From contig CM060910.1 in the NCBI GenBank assembly GCA_030737875.1, positions 70,006,501 to 70,070,500 of the forward strand: DNA of 64,000 bases, written 5' to 3'. Below are positions 23,700-36,800 of this stretch, one piece after another; within the stretch, counting starts at the first letter, position 1; each line of letters opens with the position of its first letter. The DNA is from Allium sativum. Taxonomy: Eukaryota > Streptophyta > Magnoliopsida > Asparagales > Amaryllidaceae. The notes under the pieces were generated by a model. It was given only the letters and a program-made list of their open reading frames with translations. It was not told the DNA's origin and did not search any database. Made by a program: the position numbers and the translations under genes.

Positions 23700-24640
23700 A
23701 ATTAGAAAGGAAATTCTATTTTTCTAAAATAGAATTGAAATTTGAAATTTGAATATAGAAGATTCAAATAGAATTGAATTTGAAATTTGAATATAGAAAA
23801 TTCAAATAGATCCAAATAGAATTGAAAATGAAATTGAATAATGAAATTCCAATATAGAATTTGAATAAAGAAAATTCAAAGAGGAATTCAAAAGGGATTT
23901 GAATAAAAGAATTTGAAATAGAATTTTGAGTATAGAAATTCAAATGGAAACTTAATAAAGGAATTTGAATATAGAGAATTCAAACAGAGTTAAATATAGA
24001 ATTTGAATCGAGAATTCAAAAAGAATTGAATATGGAATTTGAATATAGAAATTCATAAAGGAATGTGAATAAAGGAATGTGAATAGAGGAATAAAGGAAT
24101 TTGAATAAATGAATTTGAAATATTGAATTTCAAAGAAGAATTGAATTGAATTTGAAATATTGAATTTCAAAGAAGAATTGAATTGATTTTGAAATATAGA
24201 ATTTCAAAGAAGAATTCAAATAGAAATTGAATAATAGAATTCAAATGGAATTTCAAGTATAGAAATTGAATAATAGAATTCAAATGGAATTTCAAGTATT
24301 GAATTTGAATATGGGATTGAAATAGAAATTCAAGTATTGAATTTGAATATGGAATTAAAATAGAAATTCAAGTATTGAATTTGAATATAAAATAGAAAAG
24401 GAAATTCAACTATAGAATTTGAATATAGGAATTTAAATGGGAGTTGAATAAAGGAAATTTAAATATAGAATTTGAATAATAGAAAAGGAAATGGAAATTT
24501 GAATTTAGAATTCAAATAGAAAAGGAAATAGATTTTGAACATAGAATTCAAATAGAAAAGGAATTGGAATTTGAATATAGAATTCAAATAAAAGCAAGAT
24601 TGGAATTTGAATCAAGAAATTCAAATAGAGTTAAAATGGA
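23700..24640 (+). repeat. GAATTTGAATATAGAATTCAAA degenerate tandem repeat, LTR-A copy 2
   Basis: About 940 bases built of variants of GAATTTGAATATAG and AATTCAAATAG, many partly palindromic (GAATTC core). It is present in copy 3 at 30,660-31,550 with a net loss of about 40 bases. Confidence 0.85.
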
Positions 24641-26237
24641 GTTGGATTCATTTTAACGAAGTTTAAAAGTTTATATATATATATTTATATATATATAATC
24701 AAAACGAACTCGCCGCAGCGCTGCAGTTCGTAAATTGGCGACTCAAACTTCAATTGAGTATACAGGACTCAATTGATGTCGGAATTCTTTGAAACAAGAA
24801 TCGTCAGGACCGGTTGAATAATAATTTTCTAATGGAAGAGAAAAATCTGGATTTCGTCGAATAGATTTTTAGTTATGTCAAAATCAAATTTTTAAAAGTG
24901 CAGCGCCGGAAACCATTAAAACCTTAATGGATTTTATATAATAAATATAGGGATTTTTAAGCAAATAAAAATCCGAATTTCCATTTAAAAACCTGGTCTT
25001 GAGTTAGAACATAAAGGTGAACTCAAGTGAAGTAAGAAAAGTGATTTTTGAAACAATAATCATATTTTTGATTATTGAATAGAATTAACTAAATCAAAGA
25101 AGAATTAGTTAATCGAGTGGTGAATTGAAGTCGAACTTTGAAAATTGAAAATTTTGAATTGTAAACATATATTTGAAATCGAATATAGAACTTAAATTAA
25201 AATTTGAATTCAATTAGTTGATAAGTAAGTTGAAATATATTTGAAACGTGTTATATGCATATATATACAAGCGAAATGGGCAAAGAGTTACTTTAACGAA
25301 TTAAGTCAAAACGAGTGTATGAAGTTGAAATGAATTGTACAGGTATAGATATACCGGAGACAGTTATGGGATAAAGTGATGAAGGTATATAATTAGTGTG
25401 CTCGACAATAAGGTACATGTTTAATTCATATATGAGATTTTATGCGCCGTATCGGCAAGCCGCTTGGCTTTTTCTTTTTCTTTTTGAGATGAGAAGTTAC
25501 CGGGAAGCTATTTGAAATTTCCCGATGCTCCTGATACAGGGGAGGTTATGGCGAATTTTTCCGAAAATTTAAGGAGTTAGAATATTTTTAAGAAAATTTG
25601 ATAACTAAAAATCCATATATCGATATATATAGAGAATTAGATAATGAAACAAATTTAAATAGGATATTTGAAACAAGAAGGAAAACTATAACTTAGATTT
25701 GTTAAAAATAACAAGGGAAATGTATACGTGTTTTAAAAATAGATAATTGGTTTGTATAGTATTGATTATTCGAGTAAGTAGTCTTGTCTGTTTTGACGTT
25801 ATGAATGTTATTCAGTCAAGGTCTGAGAGGTAATTATACCCCAACTTGATTGGTTTCATTAACAACCGATAAACAACAAAACTCAGTCTCGAAGATCAAC
25901 GTTTAAAGAGATTTAGTTGAATGTATATATTGGGGTTGTCGTAACGATGTTTTACACAACATCCGTTTTAACCCAAATAAATGTAAACTTGGAAATAAAA
26001 TAACAAATGTTTTCTAAGTATAGAACTAAATGAGTTCGTGGAAGAGGTAAGTGATTGGAATGTTTTCCAATTAAAATCGAAAATATTTTCTAACTATAGA
26101 AAATAAAAGGAGGCGATACTTGTAAATATTTGGGTAACAAATATTGATAGGGAAATGGAGAAGATATTTAATTAATGAAATATTAATTAAAGAGCCCAGT
26201 GATTTGTTTGATATGTTTGGATGAACACTTGTTTTTA

Positions 26238-26265
26238 TTCGATAGTTAAATCACAGACTATCGAA
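26238..26265. repeat. Conserved TTCGATAGT hairpin in LTR-A
   Basis: TTCGATAGT and ACTATCGAA arms around a 10-base loop. Same position in copy 3 (41,036-41,063); present twice in copy 1 (3,926-3,953 and 3,967-3,994). Function unknown. Confidence 0.7.
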
Positions 26266-27666
26266 GTTTTTGACCATCGTTGTCAATATGGAGAGACCGG
26301 TTGGATTATTATCCGAAGAACCACTCCGTATCGGCATAAGCGTTGCGAACCAAGTATGCTGAATATATTGAAGACGGAGTAAAGTGCAAGGGCTTTTCTA
26401 TTTATAGAAATTGTGCCTTCGGTTTCGTTCAATCCCAGAACGAACGTAAATGGACGAATGTCTGACAGAGTATTTCCAATAATCAAATGGGTTGGTCTAT
26501 ATAAATAAGATATGGTTCCAACGGATTTAGTCCCTTAGCATAATATCCAGAATATTTGTGCAAATCAATTAGTGATTAACGGATCTGACAATGTGGCATT
26601 CAAAGTGATTGGGCTATCAATGAATGGTAAGTATTCGTAGCCTCAGGCCTCAACAACCGGGAAAGGACAAAAATCGGGCAGGCAGCATGGCTATGTGGGT
26701 CGCACCCATTAGGATGTATAATCACCTATCTAGAGGTTCATTTAATTTCTTATTCTATTCGATGCTGTCCCAGTCGGGAGGCGGTTGCTGATCCCAACCG
26801 TTGGTGATATACATTCGATACACTCAAGCGAAATGAGTGGTCGGTCATGTGTGGGCCGGGTTACAAGATGTTCTTGTTGAACCCAGTGTATTCCTCTCTA
26901 GAGATACACTAGCGGAAGGTGGTTCCATACCTTGTCATGTTGGAAATCCAATCTCCAATAAGCGCCATGCGGTTTTTGATTTTTTACTATATATGTGGAG
27001 CGTGAGATGCAAGCGGTCTGCTATTTGGTTATTTACTTGTTGTAAACATTATTATAATATCACTGGATTTTCGTATCAAAGTGTTTTGGGTTATAGTAAG
27101 GTAAAAATCGTCCGTGTTTATGTGTGGGCTGGTCTTACTATTATCTTTTCTTTTGAAAGGATTTTTAAAGTTAAACAAGTGGTTGGAGTTTACTCACACC
27201 AGTCCCATGACTGACCCAGAGTTTATTTTGTTTGGTTTTTCCCTAAACTCTTGGGTGCCCAAATTTGTACGGGCAGTCAAGTAGTCGTGATTTCACAGAT
27301 TCATTTGAAGGAGCTGGAAGAAGGAGGCTTCACCAGTTAGCTATAGGCTATCATATATTCCGCTGTGGACCTTGTTTGTATCTGGAAACAGGTGTTTATA
27401 ACTGTTCCAGGAATGACTGTTGTGCTCTGATGATGGTATGTATATAAAGTTACTGATTTGTATTTCAAAAGTTATGTTATATAATATATTTAATTCGTTC
27501 CGCTGTGAGTTTGTGATCTTCGTTTTTCTTCTATTCTAATATTTCTTTCTTTCTATTTCTCATCCTCTAACTTCTTTCTAAAAATGATTCGTATTTCTGT
27601 GCAATTTGGGTTGGACGTGTGGTGTTTTTAGTCAACTCAGATAGCTCGGATTTGCGGGCCTTTACA

Positions 27667-28774
27667 GTTGGTATCAGAGCTTAGGTTGAGCGAATACCTA
27701 GGCTTTGGTGGAATGTGCTCATTAGAGATAGGGTCAGTAGAACCCTAGAATGAGTTGAGTATATATATATATATGAGAGCGCGTATTTGTAAGTTGATAT
27801 AAAATTCATTTTATATTGTGTTGGCTAGTCTGTTGAGTGATTTATGAATTCTGATCGAATAGTGGGACGCCACAAAGTCGATAGGAATTTCTAAACACTT
27901 GAACAGAAGATTGAACACGATATTGTTTTAAAGTGGGTAAATGAAATTATTTTACCCAAAATTCTATTTTTGATATAGAAAGAATAATTTTTGAATTTAT
28001 TATAATATATGGATGTGTTGGTTGTTAATATTATAATCAAATGAAATTATAAAAATTGAAATAGTTAGTTATAACCACATAGAATTTGTATATGAATAAT
28101 ATATACAAATGAGATGAACTGAAATTAAATTCAAGCCAGAATTTAGAATTTAAATCCTGGGAAGTTGGAAAATATTTTCGAAGTACATTAAAAGAATATA
28201 GCTTTGTTTTGAAAAGACCGTTTGAATAAAAATCATATTTGAATGGATTCTGAAAGTGTTAAAGCACTGAACTCACTTTAGTGGCTGGGAAATAATTCTG
28301 ATAATGGTCGCGGCATCATCAGTGTTCATTTTCGAGTTTCTAAGTGATGAATTGTTACCTTAGAAATTTTTTGATGGAGATTTGTTTTGAAAAAAAAAAC
28401 AAGTGGTTTGAAAATTCAGATGTTTTTAATTTGAAATGGGAATAAATATATATATGTATATATTTATGTGATTTCAGAAGGATTCGAAAGGAAAAACCCA
28501 GGAATTTGAATTCTGAAATTTAAATTTAACTGAAGCAAGTTAAATGGATCGAGGAGAAAAAAATTAATGAAATTCAAATTGAATAAGATTGAATAGAATT
28601 TGAATTGGGTGAAGATCATTTAGATTAAATGTGTGAAAACCAAAAGTTTTGGTTGGAGCTAATTTGTTGAGGAGTTGAGTTTCAACATAAGTGAGATTTT
28701 GAAAGGGTATAGATTTGTACCATTTTTCCTACCTTAGCAATTTCGAGGACGAAATTATTTTAAGGGGGGAAGAA
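27667..28774 (+). mobile_element. LTR-A internal region, gutted (PBS, leader, 3' end only)
   Basis: Begins with the primer-binding site TGGTATCAGAGC at 27,669, complementary to initiator methionine tRNA, one of the common primers of plant LTR elements. About 520 bases of leader with no long frame follow, then from 28,188 the same 3' end as at 21,228, closing with polypurine AAGGGGGGAAGAA (28,762-28,774). At 1.1 kb between two LTRs of nearly 6 kb, the gag and pol genes are entirely absent. It could move only with enzymes of a related full element. The PBS, polypurine tract and long LTRs fit the Del/Tekay-type gypsy group; that grouping is inference. Confidence 0.88.
27669..27680 (+). promoter_or_regulatory. 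Primer-binding site (initiator tRNA-Met) of LTR-A
   Basis: TGGTATCAGAGC two bases after the LTR end. No such site follows LTR copies 1 or 3, which marks copy 2 as a 5' LTR and copy 3 as a 3' LTR. Confidence 0.9.
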
Positions 28775-31595
28775 TGTAACGACCCGGATTTTTGATCGAA
28801 TTGTTTTAAAATATTTAATATGATTTTTAAATATTGAGTGAATAATATAAATCAATTTTTATTTATTTATCGATTTATTTCGAATATAAACAACGATAAT
28901 AGAAATTTATTGTTGAAGAGTTTATTTGTTTTGAATTTAAATTGATTTAATATGGCTATTTTAAATATACGTTCAAATTTAATTGTATAATCTATTTCGT
29001 TGAATTCAAAATAGCGCTATAATATTGAAATGACGGTCGGTATGCTGAAATAGCGGTTCACGAATTTTAATTATGAACCCCGAAATATTTATATTGTGGA
29101 TAGGCTCGAAATCAAATCGCAGTCAAAACGAAATCAAGTCAAGTTAAATCGAAATTAAATTCTATTAAAAATTGCCTGTACGTTTGGAGACAACCAGTTA
29201 AGACTAACGTACTTCCTGTCCCCCCTCCTTCTATAAAAATCGCGACTACCCATCTCTTTTTCTTTTTCATTTAAATCTGTAAATCCATCTTCTTCGAAAA
29301 CCAAAGGCTTCTGAAATCAATGAAATGGCCTTTTCCGCTTTTGCTTGCTCTTGTTTCACAAGCCCTCCGTAAGCCTCAAAACACAAACCCAAAATCGAAC
29401 GGGATTTCGAAATCGAAATCAAATAAATGGGGCATGAACATATAGAAGTCGACTTCGAATCTGGTTCTGAAGCAAGGATTCCGAGTGCCGAGTTGAAGCA
29501 GTAACTCATGCACGATGGAAGACCTCGAATGGGGCGAGTAGCAGCACTCGAACATCAGGGTTGACCTCGGATCTGTCGCGCGCAAAGGAATCGAGTTTGG
29601 GGGAAAAGCGTGAGGGGATGTAATGGCGGTTATGGTTCGTGATTTAGGCGCTGTAGGAGATCGAACTGGAAAGGGACAGGTTGAGGCGATGGAGCTTTTT
29701 GCAAGAGGAATCAACAGTAAAGTCGGTTTTTGATTTTTGGTGATGGGATTCGATGCGAGATGATGGCATAGACAGTGGAGTAGGAAATTCATGACCTTGT
29801 TTTTCCTGTTGAAGCTACTGTATGATTTTTGTTTTGGGAATGGAGAATGCATGCAAAGTGTTTGATGAATTGTCTGAATATGAATGAGGCAATTTTTGGG
29901 TTGTTTTCGGTTGGAGGGATCGTTGGTTGTGGAGTCGTTTCATGTTGGCTTTGTAGTTGTTCGAAAAATAAGGTATACGCCTTCTCGAAAAATTTATACC
30001 TAAAAGAATTTATTTATGTTATTAATAAATTTAATATAGATAAATGTTTAATCGATAAAGAAAAATTAAATAATCGTAGGTATTCCTTGAGATGGTTCAA
30101 GATAGATGATTTAACGGGATTCAAAGTCGAGATGATATGGAATTAAACAGGGTATTCAACGCAAATAAAATCACTGTGATTAAATCTCACTCACCTTTTA
30201 TTTATAATTATTTTTACTTCGTAAAAATAATTGTTGTTGCTTGTTTGGATTTTTCTGCTTGTTTTATATATATTAGTTATTTAGGCTATTATATATATAT
30301 TGGGTTGATTGATTGGTTGGATTCCCGCTGTCTCATTAGCGGATGCCCGCAGTTTCATAGCGGATGATTACCCTATGCGCCCCACGCTATGATTAGTGGA
30401 TGACCTTTTATACCACGATATTCAGCCACGAAGCAGAATGGGTATTATTTATGTGCTAACATCTGTGAATGCAGGAAAACAGGTTGGAGGAATCCAACTG
30501 GATTCCTCAAAAATATATTATCTGTTTGTTTATTTTTTTGCATATATATTGTTATATATGATGTGTTAGAAAAATAAATAATTGGTTGCTTTGTGTGTTT
30601 AAATATCACTGGGCTTAATTAATGATATTTAAAAATATCATGAAAAAGGATATTTGAGAATTAGAAAGGAAATTCTATTTTTCTAAAATAGAATTGAAAT
30701 TTGAAATTTGAATATAGAAGATTCAAATAGAATTGAATTTGAAATTTGAATATAGAAAATTCAAATAGATCCAAATAGAATTGAAAATGAAATTGAATAA
30801 TGAAATTCCAATATAGAATTTGAATAAAGAAAATTCAAAGAGGAATTCAAAAGGGATTTGAATAAAAGAATTTGAAATAGAATTTTGAGTATAGAAATTC
30901 AAATGGAAACTTAATAAAGGAATTTGAATACAGAGAATTCAAACATAATTAAATATAGAATTTGAATCGAGAATTCAAAAAGAATTGAATATGGAATTTG
31001 AATATAGAAATTCATAAAGGAATTTGAATAAATGAATTTGAAATATTGAATTTCAAAGAAGAATTGAATTGAATTTGAAATATTGAATTTCAAAGAAGAA
31101 TTGAATTGATTTTGAAATATAGAATTTCAAAGAAGAATTCAAATAGAAATTGAATAATAGAATTCAAATGGAATTTCAAGTATAGAAATTGAATAATAGA
31201 ATTCAAATGGAATTTCAAGTATTGAATTTGAATATGAGATTGAAATAGAAATTCAAGTATTGAATTTGAATATGGAATTAAAATAGAAATTCAAGTATTG
31301 AATTTGAATATAAAATAGAAAAGGAAATTCAACTATAGAATTTGAATATAGGAATTTAAATGGGAGTTGAATAAAGGAAATTTAAATATAGAATTTGAAT
31401 AATAGAAAAGGAAATGGAAATTTGAATTTAGAATTCAAATAGAAAAGGAAATAGAATTTGAACATAGAATTCAAATAGAAAAGGAATTGGAATTTGAATA
31501 TAGAATTCAAATAAAAGCGAGATTGGAATTTGAATCAAGAAATTCAAAGTAGAGTTAAAATGGAGTTGGATTCATTTTAACGAAGTTTAAAAGTT

Positions 31596-31629
<34 letters not shown>

Positions 31630-31677
31630 GAACTCGCCGCAGCGCTGCAGTTCCACTACACCAAACAGGCCATTTTG

Positions 31678-31790
31678 TAACATTTTCTCGGATCCTATTA
31701 GTAACGGTTATATGTGTGACTAATTTATAACATTTTTTACCGTTACATTTGTTTACAATAGTTATTACCGTTACAACATAGACTAATTTT
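31678..31790. repeat. CACTA-2 5' subterminal repeats
   Basis: Motifs GTAACGGTTATAT, TTACCGTTACA and TTATTACCGTTACAAC in both orientations within about 110 bases of the terminus. This is the usual binding-site arrangement of CACTA elements. Confidence 0.75.
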
Positions 31791-31924
31791 GAACGCGAGG
31801 GTTGAGATGGTAATTTTACATCCAGTAAGTGTCTAACCCTACCTTTCCTTTTTCGTTATTACCATAACACTTGCAATCCCCAAATTTTCATCGTCGCTGC
31901 CTAGGTTTACTCCCTCCTTCACTT

Positions 31925-31985
31925 CTGACGGTTTCGATCACCTTTGCCACGCTGATCGCCTCTTCCACGCTGATCGCCTCTGGTA
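31925..31985 (+). repeat. Short duplication CACGCTGATCGCCTCT
   Basis: CACGCTGATCGCCTCT occurs twice in tandem (about 31,949 and 31,967) near the 5' end of CACTA-2. No function assigned. Confidence 0.75.
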
Positions 31986-32350
31986 TTATTACTCCATCAA
32001 TCTTATTTGGGTTCTTGCTGTGGTAAATTGGTGTTTTCGAAGAAATGTTTTGTCTGAAAATCCTTCCATGTTTACCGATTCAATATGTGGGTATCTTATG
32101 ATTTCTCGGTTTAATGGATTTATTCATGTAGTTATTTTGTTTAATTACCCAGCGCACTTGTATTTCTGGGAATTGAATACACATTGAGGATTGGGTTTTC
32201 AGTTTGTGTTCCGCATGTTCTGTTTGTGGGACTACTTTGTCAAAAGAAGCTTTGCTAGAACTGGTAGAAAAATTCTTACTGCATGCTTCAAATTTCAATT
32301 TTAGCAACTTTATTCACTGGAACTCAATGAAAAAAAGTAGACTAACCACG

Positions 32351-32669
32351 CCAAATGGGTTCAATTTTTGAAGATAAGAACATGATCAGTAAAATCAAAA
32401 TAATACCATGTACAAACTTCTTAAATTCTGTTGACATTGGTGGTAATCTATGTTATATAGTAAGACAATTCATCATACATATCTTTACTCTCCCTTCCAT
32501 CCACAACCAAATGGGTTCAATTTTTGAAGATAAAAACATGATCAGTAAAATCAAAATAATACTATGTGCAAACTTCTTAAATTCTATTAATGACATTGGT
32601 GGTAATCTATGTAAAATAGCAAGACAATTCATTATACGTATCTTTACTCTCCCTTCCATCCACAACCAT
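32351..32669 (+). repeat. Tandem duplication of about 156-159 bp in CACTA-2
   Basis: Two adjacent units, 32,351-32,506 and about 32,507-32,669, share AAATGGGTTCAATTTTTGAA at the start and CTTTACTCTCCCTTCCATCC at the end, with a handful of substitutions and a 3-base indel. Because the lengths are multiples of three, one frame stays open through both (32,355-32,936), but the peptide has no recognisable family and I read it as a by-product. Confidence 0.85.
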
Positions 32670-33159
32670 TTTCATCAACTCTGCGGCAACCATTATTACT
32701 GCTTGTGCTGGCTGCGGATACGTTTGTTTCGCTGCATCATCATTTTGCGAAATTTTGATTACCTTCATGTCTTCCCTTCGCTGGGGATAATCATGTTTCG
32801 TAGATTAACTTCCGGATCCACATCTTTCTTTTCCAGTTTCCTACATCCTATACCTTGGCAGTCTAATTCAATACATGGTCGACTTTTACGCCTCCGTCTG
32901 ATCAGTCCATACTTGCTTAGGTATGTCGTCTGCTAATTTCATTCCTAGATTTTGTTTCATTTGCCTGCACAATTTTCAAGACCTATGGATTCAGAAATTA
33001 ACTAATTTTTTTCATCTATTCTTTCTGTGTATGCATGGTGCTTTGTTGAATCAAAATAACAAAACCAAAATCAAATTACATAGATAATTGTCACTTCTGT
33101 ATTTTGAATCAGGTAATTATTTATACTTTTAAATTTTTAAATATTTTTCCTTAATCAAA

Positions 33160-33525
33160 CATTCTTTTGTAGTTGTTGAATATTACGATAAAGTAAGGAT
33201 TTTATTTGCATATTTTCTTTTCCTTGACACTAATCTAATGTGCCAACTGAAATAGGCCGAAGCACTAACTGATATAGTGTGCTACTAAATTAAGTATTTT
33301 AACGAGTGCTAATATGTTACGCTCAGCAAGTTTTAACCAATGTAATGTGCTAATATAGTTTGCATATTTTCTTTGCCCTGAGACTAATTTAGTGTAACAA
33401 CTGAAATAGACTTGACACTAACCGTTGCCTTGCAGGAGTGCTAATTTAGTGCGCTTAACAAGTTTTAGCTAATAACGACCAAGTGCTAATATAGTGTGCC
33501 AACTAAAGTAGGCCTTGCCTTGACA
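33160..33525 (+). repeat. Degenerate GTGCTAATATAGTGTGCC repeats in CACTA-2
   Basis: Variants of GTGCTAATATAGTGTGCCAA followed by CTGAAATAGGCC or CAGCAAGTTTTAACC recur at irregular spacing (about 33,220, 33,306, 33,340, 33,438 and 33,482). Each is flanked by TTGCATATTTTCTTT or GCCTTG. Non-coding. Confidence 0.65.
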
Positions 33526-33832
33526 TTGGTTGACCATAACTTATAAGGCAAGCTTCATGATGCATTCGTCGCTATTCAGTACTGGGGTAGACTGAGCTGA
33601 CTGAAATCAGCTACGTGAACTGCAACCAATGGCATTTGCGACTGGAGATGGGACCTTGAAAACAAAGACCATGTTCTGTACTGAGGTGAAGACCACTTTT
33701 GGTTATATTTGTCTTTATGATTCTGATTATTGATAAGTCAGTTATAGACAATTAGATTTTCCTACTAATTCGTCCAAACAAAGCTAATTGGTACACTAAC
33801 TCTAAGGTACATGTTTATTTGTGTCAATTAAT

Positions 33833-33880
33833 ACACACACACACTCTCTCTCTCTCACACACACATACACACACTCTAAG
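33833..33880. repeat. Compound (AC)n(CT)n(AC)n microsatellite
   Basis: ACACACAC, CTCTCTCTCT, then CACACACAT runs within about 48 bases. Confidence 0.9.
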
Positions 33881-33899
33881 ATGAATTTAAGAAATGCTA

Positions 33900-36800
33900 T
33901 TAAGTTTGTATGGAAGTAGCTTGTCACATATTTTCTTGTTTCAATGGTCTGTGAACAAGTTCAGTATTTTTCTATATTCTTTTGTTACGATGATTATCAT
34001 GTGTATTCAATTTAATACAGTAACAGGTAAGTTTATTTTCATGACCTAAGAGAAGGTAGTCTGTTAGTTGTGTGATTAAGTGAGACTAATTTGTCAAAGT
34101 TCCCACCATTTCCCTTCCCATTTATACTAAAAAGAGATAATTATATATCCATTTTCTTTGGTCGAAAATAAAAATTTGCATGTATCCTCCCAACATGCAC
34201 GCCTAACTAAATTTTTTCACTGTCAAACATCATACAAACACCGCCTCTAACTGGAGGACTACTTGTATATAACTACCATCCAACAACAAAAAGTATTTAA
34301 ATTAAGTATTGACAAAAAAAAATTTTCGATGCTAAAATAAATTCACCAAACAACAATTCATATATCTTTCAAATATGTGATTTTTCTCACGTTTTGTTCT
34401 TTATGAGCACTCAATTGACAGTCCTAAATTCCTTATCCTCTGACGTCATTTTGCTTTCAAATTTGGTATAACCTTATATCCTTGGCCTTTTCTAAAAATT
34501 GGTTGGCACAATCCAAACAGATGTTGGATTCTACTACTTTCAAACAAATTTAATCAAATGTTTGTTTTACATTATGTCGAATTTTGGTTTTGTGCAAATA
34601 TCATGATAATCATGTGTGGCTTTCATTTTAAATTCACCACAAAGTTGCAAGCTAAATCGATAAGTACAGTAGCATTCATAATTTTTTGACGTGTTATTGC
34701 AGATTTCTGAAATAACCAGATCATTGAGTAGTCTTGAAATTTATTGTATAATAGTAAACAAAACATGATGTATTCTCTTCGCACAAAGAGTATTTTTGTA
34801 TGATCTCCTTATTTGTTTACTAAAGCTAAATAAATATTTATTTCTGGTCCAATCTTCATATCACTCCTGTTTGCAATGATATTCAAGTATGTATTGTATC
34901 ATTTCCTTCCCAATTTTAATAGTTCAAAATAATATATCATATTCCATTAAAATAAAAGAAAAACAGGCATTAATGTTTGCAACTATAGCTTAGATTAACA
35001 TGTGAATTTGTGATACATTGGGCAAAATCTGAGTGATCTTTTTATTATTTTGTAGGCAGATAGAATTTGATCAGACTAGCTTCCTAAAACTATTTTTTTG
35101 GATTCTAGAATTCAGTTGAGCAATGCACCAATAATGAAAGAAAAACAAAATGATTTCGAGATAGTTATTATTCGTTTCTCTTATGTGTTCACATGACAGT
35201 TAGTTTAAGAAGCTTCATAGGGTATTTTTAAGTTTAGATCCTAAATTGTGGACGCTTTAAAATACAAAGGATATTAGTGTTATTATTACATAACTATAAT
35301 GTGCATCAAAGAAAGCATATCTAATGCAAGAAGCAATAATTAATATTATATTGTCCTAGACACTTATTACTAAAAAAGATAAAATAAACGTGATTAGTTA
35401 ACTAAGTTGGTATGCAGATGATAAACATTACTATGTGTACTATAATGTGCATCAAAGGAATCATATTTTATGCAAGACGCAACAATTATTATTTTATAAT
35501 TCTTATGACAACACTATATTTTATGACAGAAACACAGGTCCAACTAAAATATTTTTGGCGATCCAATTAATCGAACTTTTAGCTCTTCCCTTACTTAAGT
35601 AAAATAGTTTTTCTTCAACTTGATGTTTTTCCCTCTCGAAAAGCTTAAAGTATTTGCTAAAACTCTGTAATACTTACATGCTACCAATCTGTTCAATCAT
35701 TTGGGTATCGCTCTATTCGTGAGATATGATACAAATTCAATCATTTATGTACCCATTGTCAGTGGTTTTTTTTTTTTTTTTTTTTTTTTTTTGAAACTTC
35801 GTGTTGATATTTAAATTTGACAAAGTTCTGTGTCCAAGTGCAATTCCAGAAAATAGAAATGAAAAATAAGTTCTACAGTTATCAGCAAGCTGAGGATATT
35901 AGATTAATCTTTTTTTAATGAAGTAACTGTTTCATTTTCTAGACATTAGATTTGGACAGTTTGGTGCTTTGTGAAAAATTTGTTGATTTTAAAATTTTGG
36001 CGAATGGTGTTTTCTTCGAAATGTCTTAAATTTTGATAGTTTGGGAGCAGCACAAGACCATCACCAAATAGCTTTTTAGGCATAGAGTTTCTTGTTGTGC
36101 ATCAAATCTCAAGCATTGATTATTAACAGGTGGGTCAAGCGTACTAACGAAAAAGATCATGACCAAATTTCACCGAAATTACTCTAAATTTCAAGCACCG
36201 ATCAACACCGAAGAAAGTTGAAACTTAATGATTGTATCATCGATATATAGCAAGCCGGTCAAAAGTCTTTTATCTAAATGTTGATTCTATATAGAGGGCG
36301 TATTATAATGCTATCATACATAGGTGTAGTTGGTCCTAATGCTCATGGAGCATTTGCAATGAGATATTCTTTCACAGTAGTTTTTTTTTACATTGCAACA
36401 GGGTGATATACACCTATTTTTGTTCAAACTGCTACTTGAACACAAACACTACATATGTTAGTAGAAACCAAAGGTATTATACTCATCTTCGGCATAAGAA
36501 AAGTAGCTTTCACAAAATATTTATAAATTAACATAGGCAATGAAAAATAGCAGTGGGTGGAAGAGTTGGCTGAAAGGATAACCAACGGTGATTAGTAATT
36601 TTGTTAAATTTTTAATATATAGGAATTAGAAACGATAAGTAACTAAGCTGCTTCCATTGAAATATAAGTAAGACATTTAACCAACAATGATTACTAATTT
36701 TTTTAAATATTAATACAATTATGTAAAGGATTAGATTTAATTTATTATATTAACTATCCATAGTAAGATCGGATGATGTCTCAGTAAATTCTCGCTGTCT

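Larger units (their letters stand above)
21816..27666 (+). mobile_element. LTR-A copy 2 (5' LTR of the array unit), 5,851 bp
   Basis: TGTAACGACCCGG ... GCGGGCCTTTACA, followed by a primer-binding site. A TATA box TATAAAAA lies at 22,273-22,280, only about 460 bases into the LTR, so if it is used more than 5 kb lies downstream as R plus U5. It is nearly identical to LTR-A copy 3, with scattered single changes and a few indels such as a block near 24,060-24,095 lacking in copy 3, which points to recent origin. Conserved ORFs inside (for example 22,418-22,894 minus) are shared only because the LTRs are duplicates. The A+T-rich repeat is at 23,700-24,640. The site GCAGTTCGTAAATT at 24,727-24,740 is the empty counterpart of the CACTA-2 insertion. 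Confidence 0.93.

Noticed and set aside
26283..27447. ORFs repeated at 41,081-42,245
   Set aside because: Same reason: shared LTR sequence, not genes.
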